Part shown: in pieces, positions 60,501 to 64,000 of the stretch
Layout of the letters: every line of letters begins with the position of its first letter
How positions within the stretch are numbered: the first letter of the stretch is position 1
NCBI RefSeq assembly: GCF_002262885.1
Contig: NZ_NKYF01000023.1
Location: forward strand, 92,299-156,298
DNA length: 64,000 nt
Direction of reading: 5' to 3'
Source of the DNA: Pseudonocardia sp. MH-G8
GTDB lineage: Bacteria; Actinomycetota; Actinomycetes; Mycobacteriales; Pseudonocardiaceae
The notes under the pieces: generated by a model
Seen by the model: only the letters and a program-made list of their open reading frames with translations
What the model was told of the DNA's origin: nothing
Databases searched by the model: none
Program-made: the position numbers and the translations under genes

Positions 60501-60898
60501 TTCTGCGCGGCGGACAGCCCCAGGGACAGCTCGGTGCCGAAGGCCGTGCGCACGCCCAGCTCGGCCGCGGCCTCGGCGAACCGGACCACCCCGTACATGC
60601 CGTCGTGGTCGGTGAGCGCGATCGCGTCCAGGCCCAGCCGCGCCGCCTGCTCCACGAGTTCCTCCGGGTGGCTCGCGCCGTCGAGGAAGCTGAAGTTGGA
60701 GTGGCAGTGCAGCTCGGCGTACGGCACGCGCTCGCCGGGCTCGCCGACCGGTGGCGCCACGTAGGGCTCCCGCTTGCGCGACCACGCCGGACCGTCACCG
60801 CCGTCGGGCGGACCCGCGAGGTTCGGCACGTCCCGCGTGCGCCCCGACAGCGCCGCTTCCAGCTCGTTCCACGAGACATCCGGATTGTTCCAGCCCAC
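57563..60898 (-). CDS. dnaE2: Error-prone DNA polymerase III alpha subunit (ImuC/DnaE2)
   Basis: SOS-induced translesion polymerase, 1111 residues. N-terminal PHP domain (YAELHCHSNFSFLDGASHPEEL, IALTDHDGMYG), catalytic palm with the metal-binding acidic residues YPDIDLDIESGRR, and the DnaE2-type C-terminus ending after an OB fold (VLVGGLVTHRQRPATARGVTFVNLEDESG). The start is placed at GTG 60898 (VGWNNPDVSWNELE, like mycobacterial DnaE2) because a LexA box lies just upstream; the TTG at 60934 would put the box inside the gene. Its usual partners ImuA and ImuB are not in the window. Confidence 0.97.
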   Translation of the reverse strand: MGWNNPDVSWNELEAALSGRTRDVPNLAGPPDGGDGPAWSRKREPYVAPPVGEPGERVPYAELHCHSNFSFLDGASHPEELVEQAARLGLDAIALTDHDGMYGVVRFAEAAAELGVRTAFGTELSLGLSAAQNGVADPEGSHLLLLARGPEGYRALCRTISTAQLRGQEKGRPVYDPDEVVADTAGQVVVLTGCRKGSVQQALRTGGRDAAGKELRRLVERFGADHVAVELTHAALPTDTERNDALAELARDAGLPTVATTAAHYATPRRFRLATALAAVRARRSLDEADGWLPAAGTAHLRSGAEMAARFDARYPGAVARAADIGTTCAFPIRLVAPDLPPFPVPPGHDEASWLWELIRRGMAQRYGSHAEHPEAIETVRREFEIITQKNFPGYFLIVHDIVQFCRRVDILCQGRGSAANSAVCYALGITNVDAVEMGLLFERFLSPAREGYPDIDLDIESGRREEVIQYVYATHGRGCAAQVANVISYRPRSAVRDMAKALGFSPGQQDAWSKQIEQWGGPVATAPGGMPDQVVGLANELLGFPRHLGIHSGGMVICDRPVSEVVPVEWARMPGRTVVQWDKDDCAYAGLVKFDLLGLGMLTALHLMIDLVAEHHGRRVRLHELQPTDEAVYAMLARADSVGVFQVESRAQMATLPRLKPRKFYDLVVEVALIRPGPIQGGSVHPYVRRRNELEDWDYEHPLLKGALEKTLGVPLFQEQLMQIAVDVAGFSAADADELRRAMGSKRSEEKMERLRDRFFAGMAANDITGEVADGIFRKMIAFANFGFPESHAISFASLVYYSAWFKHYYPAAFCAALLNSQPMGFYSPQSLVADARRHGVLTRGADVNLGRADAVLQPDPLSAGGQAIRLGLAEVRGIGEELAGQIDAERDRGGPYRDLADLARRVRLTVPQAEALATAGAFGSFGIDRRSALWAAGVVAAVRPEQLPGTAVGMEAPALPGLTDVELTAADVWATGVSPGAHPMQHLRERLDGLGAVRIDGLDAIGRAVPPGDSEHVMPRVLVGGLVTHRQRPATARGVTFVNLEDESGMLNVTCSEGLWARYRTVAVSSSALLVRGRLERSPEGVLNLVADRLQKLALTVPVKSRDFR

Positions 60899-60906
60899 CG
60901 GAAGAG

Positions 60907-60922
60907 TCGAACACGTGTTCGA
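60907..60922 (-). promoter_or_regulatory. LexA (SOS) box upstream of dnaE2
   Basis: TCGAACACGTGTTCGA is a perfect palindrome and an exact match to the actinobacterial SOS consensus TCGAAC-N4-GTTCGA. It ends nine bases before the GTG of dnaE2, so LexA would block the gene until DNA damage. Confidence 0.92.
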
Positions 60923-60967
60923 TGATCGGCTCAAGGGCCTGAGGAGGGAACCACCTCACACGACCGA

Positions 60968-61040
60968 CTGACGCCACCTTGGAGCCTTACTGCTGTCCAG
61001 CCGACGAGAAATCAGCAGTACGGCTCCAAGGTGGCGTCAG
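60968..61040. repeat. Palindromic gene-end element, family A copy 2
   Basis: Arms 60968-60995 and 61013-61040 (28 bases, one mismatch) with a 17-base loop. The right arm shares TACGGCTCCAAGGTG with 7675-7689 of copy 1 and encodes the end of the APH-like protein (Thr-Leu-Glu-Pro-Tyr-Cys-stop). It probably terminates that gene ahead of dnaE2. Confidence 0.8.
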
Positions 61041-61920
61041 TGATCGCGTCTGCTGCCCTCAGCATCTGCACACCTGCCGGTTGCAGGCCTATCGCCGTGG
61101 CCAGCAGTCCTGTCGACACGCGCTCGATCACGCCCCACTCCCAGATCGCCACCGGGTCGCACCCGGTGCGCGCGGCGAGCCAGCGGGCACGTTCGCGCGG
61201 GTCGCCCGCCATCAGCTCGACCGGGTCCTCCCGCATGAGGACCCCCAGGTCGTACTCGGGCTCGGCCAGCAGGCCGTCCGGGTCGACGAGCGCGAAGCCG
61301 CCGTCCCGGGTCTGCAGGGTGTTCCACCGGTGGACGTCGCCGTGCACCAGTACCGCCCGTTCCGGCGAGTGAGCGGCGATGCGCCGTTCCGCGCAGGCCA
61401 GCGCGTGGTCGACGGCCGCGCGGGAGCAGGGCGCGTCGAGCTGCGCCCACATCGCCTCGATGTGCTCGACGAGCCACCACCCCTTCTCCGCGCCCGTGCG
61501 CAGGTCCGCGCCCGGGGCCGGACGCCACAACCGGACCACCAGGTCGCACATGACCTCCAGGCGGCGTTCGAGCGGCACGCCCAGCTCGTACAGCGACGGC
61601 CCGAGCCGGTCGAGCAGCAACGCGCTGCGCTCGACGTCGGACGCGAGCAGCCGCACGCACCCCGCGCCGTCCGCGAGCCGGAGCACCGTGATCTCGTCCG
61701 CCGCCAGGCCCGGCCGCGGGACCAGCAGCTTCAGCACCGCAGGAGTGCCGTCGGCGAGCACGGCCTCGGCGACGTAGGCCTCTGTCGGGTCGCCGAACGC
61801 GCGCCCGACAGTGATCCCCCAGTCCCCCGCCAACCCGGCGACCAGGTCGGGGAGCTCGCCGAGCCAGGCGCCGACACCCGCCTGCAGAGCCTTGGCCCGT
61901 ACGACCTCGGGCACGTCCAT
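61012..61920 (-). CDS. Aminoglycoside/hydroxyurea phosphotransferase-like kinase
   Basis: 302-residue kinase of the APH(6)/streptomycin 6-kinase-like family. The Brenner motif is VLVHGDVHRWNTL, the DxD-like metal site DPDGLLAEPEYDLGVLMREDP, and Lys in AVLKLLVPRPG binds ATP. It may phosphorylate an antibiotic or a sugar; resistance is possible but unproven. ATG 61920 has TACGGT seven bases upstream. Its C-terminus is encoded by a dispersed palindromic element. Confidence 0.88.
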   Translation of the reverse strand: MDVPEVVRAKALQAGVGAWLGELPDLVAGLAGDWGITVGRAFGDPTEAYVAEAVLADGTPAVLKLLVPRPGLAADEITVLRLADGAGCVRLLASDVERSALLLDRLGPSLYELGVPLERRLEVMCDLVVRLWRPAPGADLRTGAEKGWWLVEHIEAMWAQLDAPCSRAAVDHALACAERRIAAHSPERAVLVHGDVHRWNTLQTRDGGFALVDPDGLLAEPEYDLGVLMREDPVELMAGDPRERARWLAARTGCDPVAIWEWGVIERVSTGLLATAIGLQPAGVQMLRAADAITDATLEPYC

Positions 61921-61927
61921 GCGGCGG

Positions 61928-61933
61928 ACCGTA
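61928..61933 (-). promoter_or_regulatory. Predicted leaderless -10 box (TACGGT) of the APH-like gene
   Basis: TACGGT on the reverse strand, seven bases before the ATG at 61920. No ribosome-binding site. Confidence 0.5.
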
Positions 61934-62015
61934 GTGAGTGGCGCCCGCGACCGCGACGCAGTTGGCTCGAGTCCCCACCCGAACGGTTGCCGGCTCGCCG
62001 TCGTGGTGCGGGCCG

Positions 62016-62348
62016 TCAGGCCGCAGGCAGCGAGAGGTGCTCGTCGAGCGCCCGCAGGAGCGACGCCTTCGGCCGCGCCCCCACGACCTGCGTGACCACC
62101 CGCCCGCCGACGTAGAGGCTGAGCGTCGGCATCCCGAGCACCCCTGCGTCGCGCGCCGTGGCCGGGTTCGCGTCGACGTCGAGCTCGGCGACGACGAGCC
62201 GCCCCGCCAGCTCCTCGGCGAGCTCGCGCAGCACCGGCTTGATCATCTTGCACGGCGGGCACCAGTCGGCGGTGAAGTCGAGCAGCACCGGCAGTTCGGC
62301 GTGCAGCACCAGCTCCTCGAACGTGGCGTCCGAGACGGAGAGGATCAT
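62016..62348 (-). CDS. Thioredoxin
   Basis: 110-residue thioredoxin that reduces protein disulfides in the cytoplasm. The active site is WCPPCK (Cys 30 and 33), Pro rather than Gly in the second position, with the cis-Pro in GVLGMPTLSLYVGG. ATG 62348 overlaps the MerR stop (ATGA), and GGGAGAA precedes it. Co-transcribed with the MerR regulator, which may adjust its level to redox state. Confidence 0.92.
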   Translation of the reverse strand: MILSVSDATFEELVLHAELPVLLDFTADWCPPCKMIKPVLRELAEELAGRLVVAELDVDANPATARDAGVLGMPTLSLYVGGRVVTQVVGARPKASLLRALDEHLSLPAA

Positions 62349-62737
62349 CGGTTCTCCCAGGTTTCGTCGGGTGTCACCGCGCACCGCGGGACGGGCGGAT
62401 CGCCGAGCTGGGCCACGAGCTCGCGGCGCACGGCCGACAGCCGCGCCATCCACTCGTCCACCTCGGCGAGCTTGCGGCGCTGGACGGCGCGCGAGTCCGG
62501 GCAGCTCGCCCCCGTGGGATGCCCGGCCCGTAGGCACTCGACGAACGGGCGCGTCTCGTCGAGCGCGAACCCCAGCTCGACAAGCGACCGGATCTCGGCG
62601 ACCACCTGCAGGTCGCGCTCGTCGTAGTCGCGGTAGCCGTTGGCCCGCCGCCGCGCCTCGAGCAGTCCCAGCTCCTCGTAGTGGCGCAGCGCCCGGGTGC
62701 TCACCCCGGCGCGTCGCCCCAACTCACCGATCCGCAC
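62345..62737 (-). CDS. MerR family regulator coupled to thioredoxin
   Basis: 130-residue MerR protein. HTH: RIGELGRRAGVSTRALRHYEELGLLEARRRANGYRDYDERDLQVV, followed by the dimerisation helix LVELGFALDETRPFVECLRAG. Cys residues in ECLRAGHPTGASCPDS and RCAV could sense thiols or metals. It probably activates its own operon with thioredoxin. GTG 62737 with TAGCGT seven bases upstream. Confidence 0.92.
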   Translation of the reverse strand: MRIGELGRRAGVSTRALRHYEELGLLEARRRANGYRDYDERDLQVVAEIRSLVELGFALDETRPFVECLRAGHPTGASCPDSRAVQRRKLAEVDEWMARLSAVRRELVAQLGDPPVPRCAVTPDETWENR

Positions 62738-62744
62738 GTCAGCG

Positions 62745-62750
62745 ACGCTA
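62745..62750 (-). promoter_or_regulatory. Predicted leaderless -10 box (TAGCGT) of the MerR gene
   Basis: TAGCGT on the reverse strand ends seven bases before the GTG at 62737. A CGTCGACG palindrome (62758-62765) lies nearby in the promoter. Confidence 0.45.
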
Positions 62751-62951
62751 GACCTTCACGTCGACGGCAACGCCAGGCTCACCCAGCGCTCGGGCGACAG
62801 CGCTCGGCGGCGAGGGCGGCGGCCGGCTCAGCCTCGGCCGCGTCAGGCGCGGATCCGCGCGATCGACACAGGCGAGTTCCGCACCGTCCTCGGCGAGCTT
62901 GATGACCCACTGAGCCCGGACAGCCCAAATTTCTTCCAGCGTCCTCTTCGT

Positions 62952-63281
62952 CTACCGACCCGGGCCAGAATTTTTCGAGTCCGACTCGTCGAACTCGATC
63001 CGCAAGGAACTACGAAAAGCCCCTCGCCCATCGGGAACCTCATGGCGGTCACTCGACGAAACAGGGCCATCGGGCAGCACGGTGATCGCACGCCACCGAT
63101 ACCCGTCCTGCGAGGTGACCTGCTCGAACGTGAATTCAACCTGCTGGCCAACAGCAAGCTCTGCAGGTGAACGCATGTCTATGTGCGAATATAGGACCCA
63201 ACATCCACCTGGCGTCTCCGGCGATTCAATGACTCCCCATCCATCGTCGCGATGCCACTCCCGGACAACCCCGCGTACCAT
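62952..63281 (-). CDS. Divergent cold-shock-domain-like protein
   Basis: 109-residue protein whose first 70 residues read as a cold-shock fold: VRGVVREWHRDDGWGVIES (RNP-1-like KGFGFI position), WVLYSHIDMRSP (RNP-2 region, HxD), and LAVGQQVEFTFEQ. The tail is acidic and serine-rich. It is more divergent than housekeeping Csp proteins, so an RNA- or ssDNA-binding role is likely but not certain. ATG 63281. Lies in a lower-GC patch, suggesting acquisition. Confidence 0.7.
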   Translation of the reverse strand: MVRGVVREWHRDDGWGVIESPETPGGCWVLYSHIDMRSPAELAVGQQVEFTFEQVTSQDGYRWRAITVLPDGPVSSSDRHEVPDGRGAFRSSLRIEFDESDSKNSGPGR

Positions 63282-63346
63282 TATGCCCCCAAATATTCGA
63301 TGAGCGCCGGACAGCTGCAGGATTACTCAACCACGTCGATGGACGA

Positions 63347-63940
63347 TCAGACCATCCTGGCAGATCCAGCGAACGTGATCGACCCAGCCCCGCCAGGCCC
63401 GATGTTGTGACGGAACGTGAGGTAGTCCTGGAAGTCAACCTGTACGCCGGCATCGACGCCACTCATCGTACCGTGGAAGAGGTAGTCGGACGGCTCGACG
63501 TGCGGAGAGTTCCGCGGCTGCCGCACCCCGTTGATGAAGTACCACAACCCCGTCTCCGTGACCGGGCCAACGATGATCATGCGCACCTGCGAGGAAATCC
63601 GGTACGTCCACCTCAGCTGCCTCCGATCGCAGATCCGCTCGATGCGTGCTCGCCCGTTCTCGTCCGCAGGACTGAAGACTGCGCCACAGTCCATGTCCAC
63701 CGGCCCATCGACCTGCTGCTCGTGGCGGAGCATGCCGCGAAGCTCTTGCTCATACCGGGCCACCTGCGCGGCCGTGAGGGGCCGGTCCATGACCAGCTCG
63801 AGCCTGTAGGAGCCCGTCGACACCTCGACTCGATCCACAGGAGCCGCCAACTCCTGCGCACCCGCGGTCGACGCCCCGAACAGCAAAAGGAACACCACCA
63901 CCATCACGCTCATCACACGAACCAGTGCACGCACGCTCAT
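63347..63940 (-). CDS. Exported protein of unknown function
   Basis: 197-residue protein with a clear signal peptide (VMVVVFLLLFGASTAGA, cleavage likely after about residue 28). The mature part has two Cys (MDCGAVF, ERICDRR) that may form a disulfide, followed by WTYRISSQVRMIIVGP and GLWYFINGVRQPRNSP. I recognise no family. Codon use is less GC-rich than neighbours. The ATG lies just downstream of an AGAGAGAGAAATG purine stretch and close to the terminal C run. Confidence 0.72.
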   Translation of the reverse strand: MSVRALVRVMSVMVVVFLLLFGASTAGAQELAAPVDRVEVSTGSYRLELVMDRPLTAAQVARYEQELRGMLRHEQQVDGPVDMDCGAVFSPADENGRARIERICDRRQLRWTYRISSQVRMIIVGPVTETGLWYFINGVRQPRNSPHVEPSDYLFHGTMSGVDAGVQVDFQDYLTFRHNIGPGGAGSITFAGSARMV

Positions 63941-63949
63941 TTCTCTCTC

Positions 63950-64000
<51 letters not shown>

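Noticed and set aside
58472..60925. 817-codon forward frame opposite dnaE2
   Set aside because: Antisense image of the polymerase gene with no recognisable motif.
60899..60934. TTG start for dnaE2 at 60934
   Set aside because: It would place the LexA box inside the coding region, and the added residues do not match DnaE2 N-termini.
62738..62951. Extension of the cold-shock-like frame past its TAG by about 65 codons
   Set aside because: The readthrough sequence becomes proline/arginine-rich, and nothing suggests stop-codon recoding.

Overview
The window is a GC-rich (roughly 70% or more) actinobacterial chromosome segment. The gene set points to the Pseudonocardiaceae, most likely Pseudonocardia or a close relative: a fused F420 synthase gene (fbiC), monomeric NADP isocitrate dehydrogenase, the folD-DUF3017 pair, GTG/ATG starts joined by 4-base overlaps, many apparently leaderless promoters, and long family-specific hairpins at gene ends. 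The taxon is inferred from gene content and style. No rRNA, tRNA, CRISPR array, insertion sequence or phage gene was seen.

Layout. 1-3295: reverse-strand nucleoside-type (BMP) ABC importer (binding protein, ATPase, partial permease). 3515-9781: D-Ala-D-Ala carboxypeptidase, acetyltransferase + C45 hydrolase pair, a GntR/TetR two-headed regulator, trpS-yihY. 9861-12124: TetR regulator coupled to a phosphohistidine-swivel protein without an ATP-grasp domain. 12541-18780: small hypothetical gene, FAD oxidoreductase, alcohol dehydrogenase, fbiC, iron-siderophore binding lipoprotein behind an iron box. 18869-20439: ECF41-type sigma factor diverging from its AhpD-like partner; a second AhpD-like gene at 27722-28210 carries the same promoter. 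20489-33217: accessory metabolism under local LysR, TetR and MerR regulators (SDRs, PhzF, quinone-type reductase, reductase of the DHFR/RibD family, acyltransferase, a broken MerR, CGNR regulator, epoxide hydrolase). 33233-37757: YbaK, a Ser/Thr pseudokinase and an SH3 protein in one operon, then icd. 37836-46350: SDR/TetR pair, MFS exporter, two small membrane proteins, a NarL-type two-component system and a three-gene ABC-2 exporter. 46385-49607: DUF2252 protein, folD-DUF3017, pentapeptide-repeat protein. 49721-57331: IclR regulator diverging from a five-gene histidine-utilisation operon (hutU, NCS1 transporter, M20 amidohydrolase, hutF, hutI), all four junctions being 4-base overlaps. 57563-62737: LexA-controlled dnaE2, an APH-like kinase and a MerR-thioredoxin pair. 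62952-63940: a lower-GC tail with a cold-shock-like protein and an exported orphan, ending in 50 consecutive C, probably an assembly edge.

Main regulatory observations. (1) TGTCACA-N16-CGTC precedes the ECF41 sigma gene, and TGTCACA-N16-CATC precedes both AhpD-like genes, so one sigma factor is predicted to control two unlinked paralogues. (2) A perfect 18-bp palindrome lies between iclR and the hut operon. (3) About 16 genes have a TANNNT-type -10 box ending 6-8 bases before the start codon, implying leaderless mRNAs; several of these boxes overlap palindromic operators. (4) Gene ends carry long inverted repeats that fall into families. One family supplies the last sense codons (Thr-Leu-Glu-Pro) of two unrelated proteins 53 kb apart, and another embeds both stop codons of a convergent gene pair.
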